Positions 43,839-52,576 of a stretch of 64,000 nucleotides of DNA are shown piece after piece (position 1 is the stretch's first letter; each line of letters begins with the position of its first letter). Under the pieces are notes generated by a model that did not search any database, was not told where the DNA came from, and saw only the letters and a list, made by a program, of their open reading frames with translations. A program made the translations under genes and the position numbers. The stretch is from Methylobacillus methanolivorans (GTDB lineage: Bacteria > Pseudomonadota > Gammaproteobacteria > Burkholderiales > Methylophilaceae), in NCBI RefSeq assembly GCF_044751345.1, contig NZ_JBIWXY010000002.1, positions 496,001 to 560,000 on the forward strand. Reading direction: 5' to 3'.

Positions 43839-44456
43839 TTGAAGCAGCGTGTGCTGGTAATCGTGGCGCATCCTGCGCTGGAAAGCTCTCGCGTCAATCG
43901 CGCTTTACTGGAGTCGGCGCGGCAATGTGATGGCGTTGAAGTGCATGATCTTTATGCACGCTATCCAGAGCAGATGATCGATGTGCGGCACGAGCAGGCT
44001 CTGGTCGATGCGCACGATGTGTTGGTGTTTCAGCATCCGATGTATTGGTATTCTTGCCCAGCCTTGCTCAAGAGCTGGTTCGACTCTGTGCTGAGTTATG
44101 GCTGGGCATATGGCGATAATGCCACCAGGCTGACAGGAAAGGCCTGGGTGCAGGCGGTTTCCACTGGCGGTTCGGAAATTGTTTATCAGAGGCGTGGATA
44201 CAATTGTTTTTCTATCGCTGAGTTGTTGCGACCATTCGAGCAGACGGCACGGTTATGCAACATGCGCTATCTACAGCCATTCCTTACTCAGGCGGCAGAT
44301 ACTTTGAGCGATGAGGCTTTGCATGAGCATGCTGCTCATTATGCGGCATGGTTGATGCAACTTACCGAGGGGAACGGGCCGCCGCAGGTTGATAGCCTCC
44401 AGATGGAGCAGGCTGAATATTTGGTAGCTGCCAATCCGACGTTAGAGACATCCTGA
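43839..44456 (+). CDS. KefG/KefF-type flavodoxin-fold quinone oxidoreductase
   Basis: 205 residues from TTG 43839 with GGTGAG upstream; no in-frame ATG occurs before the conserved VIVAHPALESSRVN. Motifs of the NAD(P)H dehydrogenase (quinone) ancillary family: FQHPMYWYSCPALLKSWFDSVLSYGWAYG and STGGSEIVY. In E. coli KefF and KefG bind and activate KefC and KefB. Its start lies four bases after yjbQ and its stop overlaps the transporter gene (TGATG). Confidence 0.88.
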   Translation: MKQRVLVIVAHPALESSRVNRALLESARQCDGVEVHDLYARYPEQMIDVRHEQALVDAHDVLVFQHPMYWYSCPALLKSWFDSVLSYGWAYGDNATRLTGKAWVQAVSTGGSEIVYQRRGYNCFSIAELLRPFEQTARLCNMRYLQPFLTQAADTLSDEALHEHAAHYAAWLMQLTEGNGPPQVDSLQMEQAEYLVAANPTLETS

Positions 44457-46294
44457 TGACTGAAGTACATATTCCCTCCTTGTTGCTCGAAAGCGCCATC
44501 TATCTTGGTGCTGCCGTGCTGGCTGTGCCTGTTTTTCGGCGCATCGGGCTTGGCTCGGTGCTGGGCTACCTGTTTGCTGGCATCGTGATCGGCCCTTGGG
44601 GCTTGTCTTTGGTGGCAGATACCGAGTCGGTCATGCATTTTTCCGAATTTGGCGTGGTCATGATGTTGTTCTTGATCGGTCTGGAGATCGAGCCGGATAA
44701 GTTGATGACATTGCGCATGCCGATTTTTGGTATGGGTGGCTTGCAGGTCGTGATTACCGCAGCGCTGGTGTATGCCGCTGGCATCGCTTTCGGATTGGAG
44801 TGGCGCTTGTCGTTGGTGGTCGGTATGGGGGTAGCCATGTCGTCAACAGCGATTGCCATGCAGATGCTTGCTGAACAGGGGGCATTGAATCGTCCGTCCG
44901 GACGCTCTGCGTTCTCGGTGCTGTTATTCCAGGATCTTGCCGTTATTCCTATCATGATCCTGTTATTGGTGATCGCACCGGGCGCTCACACTGCGCATGG
45001 CGTGCACATGGACTGGCTCGCCATTCTCAAGGCGGTATCCTTGGTTGTGCTGCTTGTGCTGGGTGGGCAATACCTGCTGCGGCCAGTGTTGCGGTATGTC
45101 GCCAACACAGGCTTGCGCGAGATTTTCATTGCCTTCGCCTTGTTCTTGATCATCGGCGTTTCCATCCTTATGACGCTGGTTGGCCTCTCCATGGCCTTGG
45201 GCGCTTTTATTGCGGGCGTCTTGCTGGCGGATTCCGAGTACCGGCAAGAGCTGGAATTGGATATTGAGCCTTTCAAGGGACTGCTATTAGGGTTGTTCTT
45301 TATTTCGGTGGGTATGTCCGTCAACCTTGATTTGGTGTTGCAGCAGCCGGGGTTGGTGATTGGTTTGGCGCTGGGGTTTGTGCTTTTCAAGCTGCTGTTG
45401 CTGTTCGGTCTTGCCAAGGCATTCAAGCTGGATAATGCGGGAGGGCTGATGTTCGCCGTGACTTTGTCGCAGATCGGCGAGTTTGCCTTTGTGATCTTTG
45501 GCGCGGCACTGGATGCCAAGGTGATTCGTTATGAACACGGTGCATTGCTGAATTCAGTAGTGGCGGTATCTATGGTCACCACTCCTTTGCTGTTGCTGGG
45601 CATTCATGCGGTGTATCGACGCCGTTTGCAGCAGCGACGCAAGGATGGGCGACATGACGAGTTTGACCAGGAACGTCCAGTCATTGTGGCGGGTTTTGGT
45701 CGTGTGGGGCAGGTGATTACCCGGCTGTTGACCAGTGTTGGCGTAGAGCCTACCGTGATTGAGCATGACCCTAACCAGATCGAGTTGATGCGTGGTTTTG
45801 GCTATCGAGCATATTACGGCGACATTACGCGGCCTGATGTCTTGAGGGCTGCAGGCATTGCGCACGCAAAATTGTTGATATTGGCAATAGATGACGCGGA
45901 AGAGGCCTTGGAGACTGCACGTTATGTGCGCGAATACTATCCTGATGTGAAAATCCTGGCGCGTGCACGTAACCGGACCTATGCCTTCGATTATATGGAT
46001 CTTGGCATTGATTGCGTGCGGGAGACCTTCCTGAGTGCCGTGCACCTGGGGGAAAAGGCATTGCGGGAAATGGGCTACTCACCGTTCGATGCCTATGGCA
46101 AGGCTTGGCGCTTCCGTCAGGGTGATGAAAAGATGATGCGGGATGTGCATCCCATCCACACCGATATGCAACAGGTGGTGTCCTACACCGTGCGTGCGCG
46201 ACAAGATTTGCAGCGTACCTTGATGCGTGAAACCGAGGAGGCTGCTGCAAATCCTGGGCACAATGCCTGGGAAGGCCAGAACACATCCAGTTAG
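44456..46294 (+). CDS. KefB/KefC-type potassium/proton antiporter with RCK domain
   Basis: 612 residues. The N-terminal sodium/proton-exchanger domain has about twelve helices (about 1-380; LGYLFAGIVIGPWGL, MSSTAIAMQML, SVLLFQDLAVIP). A cytosolic RCK/TrkA-N domain follows (about 400-520) with VIVAGFGRVGQV. E. coli KefC uses this domain to bind glutathione and release potassium during electrophile stress. In a methylotroph that makes formaldehyde, such a safety valve is fitting, though this is inference. Confidence 0.92.
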   Translation: MTEVHIPSLLLESAIYLGAAVLAVPVFRRIGLGSVLGYLFAGIVIGPWGLSLVADTESVMHFSEFGVVMMLFLIGLEIEPDKLMTLRMPIFGMGGLQVVITAALVYAAGIAFGLEWRLSLVVGMGVAMSSTAIAMQMLAEQGALNRPSGRSAFSVLLFQDLAVIPIMILLLVIAPGAHTAHGVHMDWLAILKAVSLVVLLVLGGQYLLRPVLRYVANTGLREIFIAFALFLIIGVSILMTLVGLSMALGAFIAGVLLADSEYRQELELDIEPFKGLLLGLFFISVGMSVNLDLVLQQPGLVIGLALGFVLFKLLLLFGLAKAFKLDNAGGLMFAVTLSQIGEFAFVIFGAALDAKVIRYEHGALLNSVVAVSMVTTPLLLLGIHAVYRRRLQQRRKDGRHDEFDQERPVIVAGFGRVGQVITRLLTSVGVEPTVIEHDPNQIELMRGFGYRAYYGDITRPDVLRAAGIAHAKLLILAIDDAEEALETARYVREYYPDVKILARARNRTYAFDYMDLGIDCVRETFLSAVHLGEKALREMGYSPFDAYGKAWRFRQGDEKMMRDVHPIHTDMQQVVSYTVRARQDLQRTLMRETEEAAANPGHNAWEGQNTSS

Positions 46295-46302
46295 TGATTG
46301 CG

Positions 46303-46318
46303 CCCACCTTTAGGTGGG
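46303..46318. terminator. short hairpin between convergent genes
   Basis: CCCACC-TTTA-GGTGGG lies between the kefC-like stop and the CBS gene stop. Only six base pairs and no T-tract, so terminator function is doubtful. Confidence 0.35.
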
Positions 46319-46329
46319 GGGAGCTATCG

Positions 46330-46758
46330 CTAGCTCTGGATATAACTTTCCAATTGTTTGATCAGGAACTCTTGATAAGCGATGGTTTCCTTCACCAGAT
46401 CGCCGATGGAGAGCAGCCCGATCAATTGATCATGTTCCAATACCGGCAAATGGCGAATGCGTTTGCCGGACATCAGGTTCATGCAGTGGTCAACCGTATC
46501 ATCCGGACTGACCGTGATCAGTTGTACTGACATGATGTCGCCTACTGTCGTGGTCTTGGACGTTTTACCCTTGATGACTACCTCACGCGCGTAATCGCGC
46601 TCGGAAAAGATACCTACCATCTTGTCACGCTGCATGACGACTAATGCGCCGATATGATGCTCGGCCATGAGTAGCAAGGCGTCATAGACCAGGCTCTCTG
46701 GTGATACTGAATAAATGGTGCTGCCTTTGGTTTCCAGAACTTGCCTCACGGTTTTCAT
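46330..46758 (-). CDS. CBS-domain-pair protein
   Basis: 142 residues made of two CBS motifs (about 8-60 and 73-130; SPESLVYDALLLMAEHHIGALVV and SPDDTVDHCMNLMSGKRIRHLPV). Stand-alone CBS pairs bind adenosine nucleotides and regulate partners. The partner is unknown; it converges with the potassium efflux gene. Its only observable link is position. Confidence 0.9.
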   Translation of the reverse strand: MKTVRQVLETKGSTIYSVSPESLVYDALLLMAEHHIGALVVMQRDKMVGIFSERDYAREVVIKGKTSKTTTVGDIMSVQLITVSPDDTVDHCMNLMSGKRIRHLPVLEHDQLIGLLSIGDLVKETIAYQEFLIKQLESYIQS

Positions 46759-46902
46759 GTTGGCTCCTCCTTCGTTTTCTTATTGGCGTGGGATCAATAT
46801 ACACCTTATTGAAGCGGGGTTAAATGGTTGAGCGAGCAACAGAATGTCAGCTCAGACATTCTGTTGATTTGGTATGAAAATTCTGAATAAGACAGGATGC
46901 GA

Positions 46903-46930
46903 TTGACATAATTAGCTGGCTAATTATAAT
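46903..46930 (+). promoter_or_regulatory. marR promoter with operator in the -35/-10 spacer
   Basis: A consensus -35 TTGACA (46903-46908) and -10 TATAAT (46925-46930) are separated by 16 bases. Filling the spacer is the perfect inverted repeat ATAATTAGC-TG-GCTAATTAT (46908-46927), a typical MarR-type operator. The -10 ends ten bases before the ATG, so the leader would be only about four bases long. Confidence 0.8.
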
Positions 46931-46940
46931 TCGACTAATC

Positions 46941-47453
46941 ATGTTGCAACTTAGAGACCTCCCCAGCAAAGCGGTGCTTGATAAATTTTCTGCACGTTAT
47001 CCAGAAGCGGATGTCAGTGCAGTATCGTCCTTTTTGCATTTGTTAAGAGTGGCTAGTGATCTTTCACTGGCTTTGGATGCTTGCCTTAGTCAGCATGGTT
47101 TGCTGCAAGGGCGCTGGTGGGTGCTCATCTTGCTCATGCGCGAAGATCAGGGAGTTTCATTGCCTTCGGTACTGGCGGAAAAAGCGGGAGTGAGCCGTGC
47201 CACCATGACTGGCTTGCTCGATGGTCTGGAGCGCGATAGCCTGGTTGAACGTATTTTTGATACGGATGATCGCAGGCGGGTCTCGATACGTTTGACTGCG
47301 CAAGGGCAGGAGAAGTTGGATCAAGTCATGCCGGATTATTACACGCGCCTACGGCATTGTATGTCTGGCGTGACTGAGGCAGAGCGAGCAGTGCTTAACG
47401 ACATTCTGCACAAGTTAAATGTCGGTATGGCGGCGTTTGATGTTGCCAAATAG
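46941..47453 (+). CDS. MarR-family transcriptional regulator
   Basis: 170 residues with the winged helix-turn-helix at about 70-125 (LPSVLAEKAGVSRATMTGLLDGLERDSLVERIFDTDDRRRVSIRLT). The MarR signature DDRRR wing is intact. It likely represses its own promoter through the palindrome in the -35/-10 spacer and the downstream genes if they share the transcript. No Shine-Dalgarno sequence is visible and the predicted leader is almost absent, so it may be translated as a leaderless message. The ligand is unknown. Confidence 0.9.
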   Translation: MLQLRDLPSKAVLDKFSARYPEADVSAVSSFLHLLRVASDLSLALDACLSQHGLLQGRWWVLILLMREDQGVSLPSVLAEKAGVSRATMTGLLDGLERDSLVERIFDTDDRRRVSIRLTAQGQEKLDQVMPDYYTRLRHCMSGVTEAERAVLNDILHKLNVGMAAFDVAK

Positions 47454-47512
47454 TGCAACAGCGTTAGTGTAAGTGTATTTATATCAATATTTTTCAAGAG
47501 AGGAGCACCATC

Positions 47513-47980
47513 ATGAAGATCAGCAAGGTGATAGTGGCAGTGGTATTGCTGGCGTTGGTTAGTGTCGCTGCGGTTGCGGTGTATCAATGTAATGCCAAGC
47601 CTAACGAGGAAGAGGCCAAGGCCATCGTCAATAAGCTTAATAGCGCATGGGATGAGGCATTTGCCCAAGCTTCTGCCGGTACCTTGGCGACTTATTACGA
47701 TGCCAATGGCAGCTTGCTGCCTGCCGGTGGTGAGCAAGTAACAGGGGGCAAGGCGATTGCTGATTTCTGGTCTGGCTTGTTTGCAAAGGGATTTGCTGAG
47801 CACCAGATCACCAATGTCGAAACTGGTATTGTGGGTAACACCTTGTACCAGCGTGGCAAGTGGAGTGCGGTGCTTAAGAGTGCAGACAGCGAGCCACAAC
47901 AATTCAGCGGCAACTTGCATATCCTCTACAAAAAGCAGGATGACGGTAGCTGGAAAATCCTCACGCATACCTGGAATTAA
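47513..47980 (+). CDS. exported SnoaL/DUF4440-like protein
   Basis: 155 residues. The N-terminal hydrophobic stretch (about 5-25, followed by a cysteine) acts as a signal or anchor. The rest is a cone-shaped alpha-plus-beta fold of the SnoaL/DUF4440 type (LNSAWDEAFAQASAGTLATYYDANGSLLPAGG; GNLHILYKKQDDGSWKILTHTWN). The next gene encodes a close paralogue without a signal. It has an AGAGGAG ribosome binding site. Function unknown; a ketosteroid-isomerase-like pocket could bind or convert a small hydrophobic molecule. Confidence 0.75.
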   Translation: MKISKVIVAVVLLALVSVAAVAVYQCNAKPNEEEAKAIVNKLNSAWDEAFAQASAGTLATYYDANGSLLPAGGEQVTGGKAIADFWSGLFAKGFAEHQITNVETGIVGNTLYQRGKWSAVLKSADSEPQQFSGNLHILYKKQDDGSWKILTHTWN

Positions 47981-48004
47981 TTTTTAGACTACAAAGGAAG
48001 CACG

Positions 48005-48385
48005 ATGTCGAATAGCGATTTCAAGGCGACGGCCCAACAGCTTAACCAAGCATGGGATGCCGCTTTTAATGCCAAGGATCATGCCTTGGTCACATCTTTC
48101 TACGATGATGCCGCCACTGTATTGCCTGCTGGTGCCGCGCAAATTACTGGTAAGGAAGCGTTGTTGGGCTTCTGGAAAACCTCTATTGCCCAAGGCATCA
48201 TTGATCACAAGCTGGAGCTGCTAGAGGCTGGGGCTGATGCCAACTTGGCATTTCAGCGTGGTCACTGGAGTGCTGCAGTGATTGATCAACAAGGCAATCG
48301 CCAGAGCTTCAATGGTAATGTGCATTTGCTTTACAAGAAGCAGGCGGATGGCAACTGGAAGCTACTCAGCCATATCTGGAATTAA
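48005..48385 (+). CDS. cytoplasmic SnoaL/DUF4440-like protein, tandem paralogue
   Basis: 126 residues, no signal peptide. It aligns over its whole length with the mature part of the preceding protein (LNQAWDAAFNA; VLPAGAAQITGKEALLGFW; GNVHLLYKKQADGNWKLLSHIWN), so it arose by tandem duplication. It starts 24 bases after the first copy with AAGGAAG upstream. The two appear to place the same activity on both sides of the inner membrane. Confidence 0.78.
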   Translation: MSNSDFKATAQQLNQAWDAAFNAKDHALVTSFYDDAATVLPAGAAQITGKEALLGFWKTSIAQGIIDHKLELLEAGADANLAFQRGHWSAAVIDQQGNRQSFNGNVHLLYKKQADGNWKLLSHIWN

Positions 48386-48418
48386 AGCTTAACTTAAGGC
48401 CCTGGGCCAGGAATCGAC

Positions 48419-49336
48419 ATGAACGCGGGAACCTCGACCACGGTGAAGGCCTTTGCAGCATTGCTGCTGCTGGCAATCCTGTGGGGCTATAACTGGGTAG
48501 TAATGAAGCATGCGCTGGATTATGCGGGTGCTTTCCAGTTTGGTGCCATGCGTACTTTTTATGGTGCCATGTGCTTGTTTGCGCTGCTGATCTTGATGCG
48601 CAAGCCACTCAAGCCCCGCGAGCTTCCCACCCTGATCTGGCTTGGGGTATTACAGACCTGTGGATTTACAGGCCTGATCATCTGGGCCTTGGTCGAAGGC
48701 GGCGCAGGCAAGACAGCAGTCCTGACTTACACCATGCCGTTCTGGGTCATGGTGTTGGCCTGGCCATTGTTGGGCGAGAAAATCCGCGGCATCCAGTGGC
48801 TGGCGGCGCTATTCTCAGTAATGGGCTTGCTGTTCATCCTTGATCCCCTGCATCTTGGTGCTGACCTTTTCAGCATGATGCTGGCGATACTGGGAGGGGT
48901 GTTCTGGGCGATCTCGGTAATTGTGGCCAAAAAACTGCACCATCGAGTACCAGACCTTGACCTGATGTCGCTCACGGCCTGGCAGATGTTATTTGGCTCG
49001 TTGCCCTTGGTGGCAATCGCCTTTATCGTGCCAGCCCCGCCGATAGACTGGAGCATGAACTTCATCGGCGCTGTGCTCTTCAATGCCGTGCTGTGTAATG
49101 CCTTGGCCTGGCTGCTTTGGCTCTATGCCCTGCAGCACTTGCCTGCCGGTATTGCCAGTATGACTTCGCTGCTGGCCCCCGTGATCGGTGTGCTGGCGGC
49201 ATGGGCGCAGCTTGGTGAGGAGCCGAGTCAGGGAGAGGTGGTTGGCATGGCGCTGATAGGCGTTGCCTTGCTGATTATTTCATTGCACAGCATGAAGCGA
49301 CATGAAGAAGTTGATCCGGCCATGGGGCAGGATTAA
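48419..49336 (+). CDS. EamA/DMT-family permease
   Basis: 305 residues with ten predicted helices in two EamA halves (about 12-140 and 150-290; LLAILWGYNWVVMKHALDYAG and LLAPVIGVLAAWAQLGEEPS). Probably a metabolite exporter. It follows the SnoaL pair by 33 bases in the same direction and so may be part of the MarR-controlled unit, for example exporting the compound that MarR senses. The substrate is unknown. Confidence 0.88.
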   Translation: MNAGTSTTVKAFAALLLLAILWGYNWVVMKHALDYAGAFQFGAMRTFYGAMCLFALLILMRKPLKPRELPTLIWLGVLQTCGFTGLIIWALVEGGAGKTAVLTYTMPFWVMVLAWPLLGEKIRGIQWLAALFSVMGLLFILDPLHLGADLFSMMLAILGGVFWAISVIVAKKLHHRVPDLDLMSLTAWQMLFGSLPLVAIAFIVPAPPIDWSMNFIGAVLFNAVLCNALAWLLWLYALQHLPAGIASMTSLLAPVIGVLAAWAQLGEEPSQGEVVGMALIGVALLIISLHSMKRHEEVDPAMGQD

Positions 49337-49448
49337 ATGCTGTTCGCAAACCCGATGATTGGTTAAGCTAGCATGAAACATGGTCGGGGCTAAATAAAGG
49401 ATAGTTTTAAGTTTGTAATGAAACGATCTATAGCCGGCCAGGCAGTTT

Positions 49449-49480
49449 TTATATAATGATTCATTCTAGTTGTTATATAA
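49449..49480 (+). promoter_or_regulatory. AT-rich promoter region of the sulfatase pair
   Basis: TATAAT at 49452-49457 is a likely -10. The self-complementary octamer TTATATAA occurs twice (49449-49456 and 49473-49480), 24 bases apart, the second copy between the predicted start of transcription and the ATG at 49487. No ribosome binding site is visible. The octamers could be operator half-sites. Confidence 0.4.
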
Positions 49481-49486
49481 ATTTCC

Positions 49487-50710
49487 ATGGCGCGGTCTAT
49501 TCAAAACTTCCAATTGATGGCTAAGCCCTCCGGGTCAATCTGCAACATTAATTGCTCGTATTGTTTTTACCTGGAAAAAGAGCACCTCTACCCTGACCGG
49601 AAAAGTCGCTGGAAGATGAATGGCGACACCTTAGAAAACTATGTGCGTAAGAATATCGAAGGGCAGCAGGCGCATGTGGTCGATTTTCTCTGGCAAGGGG
49701 GAGAGCCCACCCTGCTGGGTATTGATTTCTTTCGCGAGGCGATCCGCTTGCAACAGCAATATCGTGGGCATAAGCAGATCAACAACCTCTTTCAGACCAA
49801 TGGCATCAATATCGACAATGATTGGGCGCGTTTTCTCAAGGAGCATCAGTTTCTGGTCGGGCTATCAATTGATGGTGACCGCGTCAGTAACGATGCGCAC
49901 CGCCTGACCCGCACAGGAAAAAGTACCTTTGATGCTGTGATGCAGGGTGTCGCGGCACTCAGGCGCCATAAGGTCGAATTCAATACCCTCACCGTTGTAA
50001 ATTCCGAAAATGTGAAGCGCCCGCTGGATGTTTACCGATTTCTCAAGGGTATCGGCAGCCGTCACATGCAGTTCATCCCCCTGGTGGAGCGCCGTGCTGC
50101 GCAGCCGGATGAAAACGGCCTGATCCTGATCCAGCCGACGTTCTCCCGAGATTGCAGCGTCACGGAGTGGTCGGTTCCCGCCAGGGCTTATGGACGTTTT
50201 CTCAATGCCATTTTCGATGCCTGGATACAGCATGATATTGGCAATGTGTTTGTGATGAATTTTGAGCAGACGCTGACCAAAATGACAGGCCAGCCGAGCG
50301 CCTGTGTGATCAATGAAGCCTGTGGTGGCAACCTTATTGTCGAGTCGAATGGCGATGTGTATTCCTGCGATCATTTTGTCTATCCGGAGCACAAGCTGGG
50401 CAATATCAACCAGCATGACCTGGTGGCCATGGTGAATTCGCCCCAGAACATAAAGTTTGGCCAGGATAAGCTCGACAATATCAGCAAGGATTGCCTGGGG
50501 TGTGAAGTCAGGCCAGTGTGCAACGGTGGCTGCCCAAAACATCGTTTCGAGTTTTCCAGCGACGGTCAGCGCAACAGGAATTATTTTTGTGATGGATACA
50601 AAACGCATCTCACCCATGCCATGCCGCGCATGCAACTATTGTTGAGCCAGATGATGCGCAGGGAGCCTTTAAAAAAGGTAAAGAAACAGATCAAGGAAGC
50701 ATTCTATTGA
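49487..50710 (+). CDS. anaerobic-type sulfatase-maturating radical SAM enzyme (anSME)
   Basis: 407 residues. The radical SAM motif CNINCSYC (near residue 19) binds the first 4Fe-4S cluster with SAM. The C-terminal SPASM region supplies cysteines for auxiliary clusters (CVINEACGG, SCDHF, CLGCEVRPVCNGGCPKHRF, FCDGYK). It converts the active-site cysteine of sulfatases to C-alpha-formylglycine without oxygen. The next gene is a Cys-type sulfatase, its obvious client, and the two genes are nearly contiguous. Typical length. Confidence 0.92.
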   Translation: MARSIQNFQLMAKPSGSICNINCSYCFYLEKEHLYPDRKSRWKMNGDTLENYVRKNIEGQQAHVVDFLWQGGEPTLLGIDFFREAIRLQQQYRGHKQINNLFQTNGINIDNDWARFLKEHQFLVGLSIDGDRVSNDAHRLTRTGKSTFDAVMQGVAALRRHKVEFNTLTVVNSENVKRPLDVYRFLKGIGSRHMQFIPLVERRAAQPDENGLILIQPTFSRDCSVTEWSVPARAYGRFLNAIFDAWIQHDIGNVFVMNFEQTLTKMTGQPSACVINEACGGNLIVESNGDVYSCDHFVYPEHKLGNINQHDLVAMVNSPQNIKFGQDKLDNISKDCLGCEVRPVCNGGCPKHRFEFSSDGQRNRNYFCDGYKTHLTHAMPRMQLLLSQMMRREPLKKVKKQIKEAFY

Positions 50711-50793
50711 GCCTGTCCTATCAGCTCACCTCACTGAAAGTGAATGGAATGACCCACAGCCGGGTGATGGTATTGAAGAAAGAGAAAGTCCGT

Positions 50794-52458
50794 ATGAACA
50801 GAAAAAAAGTCCTGGTTGCGCTGGCGCTGGCCATGCAGACCGCGATGCCCCAGGTTTCGATGGCCGCGTTACCAACACTGCCGGGCGCCGGCACAAAACC
50901 CAATGTGGTATACATTCTTGTCGATGATCAACGCTATGATGCTTTTGGCTTCCTGAAACCAGCCCTGCAAACACCACATATGGACAGCATTGCCAAGGAA
51001 GGGACTTATTTTAAGAATGCATTCGTGACTACATCGTTGTGCTCACCGAGTCGTGCCAGCATTCTCACCGGCATGTATGCACATCACCATGGTGTATCGG
51101 ATAACAATCCGATGGATCTTTCGCATTTGAGTTATTTCCCGCAGCTGCTGCGTGACCAGGGTTATCAGACGGGTTTCTTTGGTAAATGGCATTTTGGTGG
51201 TGCGGATAAAACAGCGACCAAGGGATTTGCGGGATTTGATCGTTGGGTTGGTTTGTTGGGGCAGGGCAACTATTACCCTGTTGGCAATTATGGTGAGCCT
51301 GAGAAACTTAATATTGATGGAAAGCTGGTGCCGCAGAAAGGCTATATCACGGATGAGTTGACTGACTACGCCGTGGACTGGTTGAACCATCTCGATAAGC
51401 GCAAGCCGTTTATGATGTACTTATCTCATAAAGGTGTGCATTCTGAGTTCTATCCTGCCAAGCGCCATCGTGGCAGCATGAAAGATGTTCAGTTCCCCCG
51501 TCCCGATACATATGCCGATACTGAGGAAAATTACGCTGGTAAGCCGATGTGGGTAAAGAATCAGCGCAATAGCTGGCATGGTGTGGATTACCCCTACAAC
51601 TCCAACCTGGAGATTGAGCAATATCAGCGAGATTATTATGAAACCCTGCGTGCGGTGGATGATAGTGTTGGGCGCGTGCGGGAGTGGTTGAAACAGAATG
51701 GCCTAGATAAAAATACCATCATCATGGTGATGGGTGATAATGGCTTCATGTTCGGTGAGCATGGTCTCATCGACAAGCGCAATGCCTATGAGGAATCGAT
51801 ACGCGTGCCCTTGATTGCTGCCGGGCCAGGGTTTGCCAAAAACAAGGTGGAAGAAGGTATTGTCAGGAATATTGATGTTGCGCCTACTATATTAGAGGCC
51901 GCAGGCATCGAGACACCGCAGCATTATGATGGTCAAAGCTTCTGGAAGCTGGGCCTAGATAGTGAAAGGGCTGCTAAGCGGCCAGATAATTTTGTCTACG
52001 AATATTTCTGGGAATATACCTTCCCACAAACGCCGACAACGTTTGCTATCCGTACAGCGCAATATAAATACATACAGTATTACGGTATTTGGGATAAGGA
52101 AGAGTTGTACGACATGCAGCGCGATCCGCAGGAAAAGCACAATCTGATCGACTCCAAGGATGAGGCTATCATCAAGACTAAAGTGGCGTTACGTAAACAG
52201 CTTTATGATGGGTTGCAGACCAAGCAAGGCAAGAATGTGATTCCTTATAACCAGCGCGTATCTCCAGGGATGGTGTATCGCTACGAAGGCACGGGTGAGC
52301 AACTGGCCACATTTCCACGGGAATGGTTGAGAGATTATGATCCTGAAGATATTTTCGCTGGTTTCTTCCCGGATCAGGTCGGCAAGGAGGCCAAGGTGAA
52401 AGCGGCGGATGATGCGAGACGCAAGGGCAAAAAAATTCTTGAGGAGTTATTGAAATAG
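50794..52458 (+). CDS. exported Cys-type sulfatase
   Basis: About 554 residues from ATG 50794, which starts a signal peptide (MNRKKVLVALALAM to VSMA); upstream in-frame codons lack a ribosome binding site. Sulfatase motifs: metal-binding VDDQR near residue 43, the maturation site LCSPSRASILTG near 80, GKWHFGG near 130, and a late MGDNGFMFGEHGL near 315. The cysteine needs conversion by the preceding anSME. Closest to the arylsulfatase/heparan N-sulfatase group; the sulfate ester it cleaves cannot be named. It probably scavenges sulfate in the periplasm. Confidence 0.9.
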   Translation: MNRKKVLVALALAMQTAMPQVSMAALPTLPGAGTKPNVVYILVDDQRYDAFGFLKPALQTPHMDSIAKEGTYFKNAFVTTSLCSPSRASILTGMYAHHHGVSDNNPMDLSHLSYFPQLLRDQGYQTGFFGKWHFGGADKTATKGFAGFDRWVGLLGQGNYYPVGNYGEPEKLNIDGKLVPQKGYITDELTDYAVDWLNHLDKRKPFMMYLSHKGVHSEFYPAKRHRGSMKDVQFPRPDTYADTEENYAGKPMWVKNQRNSWHGVDYPYNSNLEIEQYQRDYYETLRAVDDSVGRVREWLKQNGLDKNTIIMVMGDNGFMFGEHGLIDKRNAYEESIRVPLIAAGPGFAKNKVEEGIVRNIDVAPTILEAAGIETPQHYDGQSFWKLGLDSERAAKRPDNFVYEYFWEYTFPQTPTTFAIRTAQYKYIQYYGIWDKEELYDMQRDPQEKHNLIDSKDEAIIKTKVALRKQLYDGLQTKQGKNVIPYNQRVSPGMVYRYEGTGEQLATFPREWLRDYDPEDIFAGFFPDQVGKEAKVKAADDARRKGKKILEELLK

Positions 52459-52576
52459 GATAAAGCCGGGCTGTCGTCCCTGATCTTGTCAATCAGGATG
52501 GGGAGGCAGACCAGGTAAGCTCTATGGTAAAATCCGCCAAGTTTTTTGCACAATTCGCAATCAAAGGATTTTACAC

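Noticed and set aside
50707..50793. Longer N-terminus for the sulfatase
   Set aside because: It would place about 29 residues before a clear signal peptide and has no ribosome binding site.
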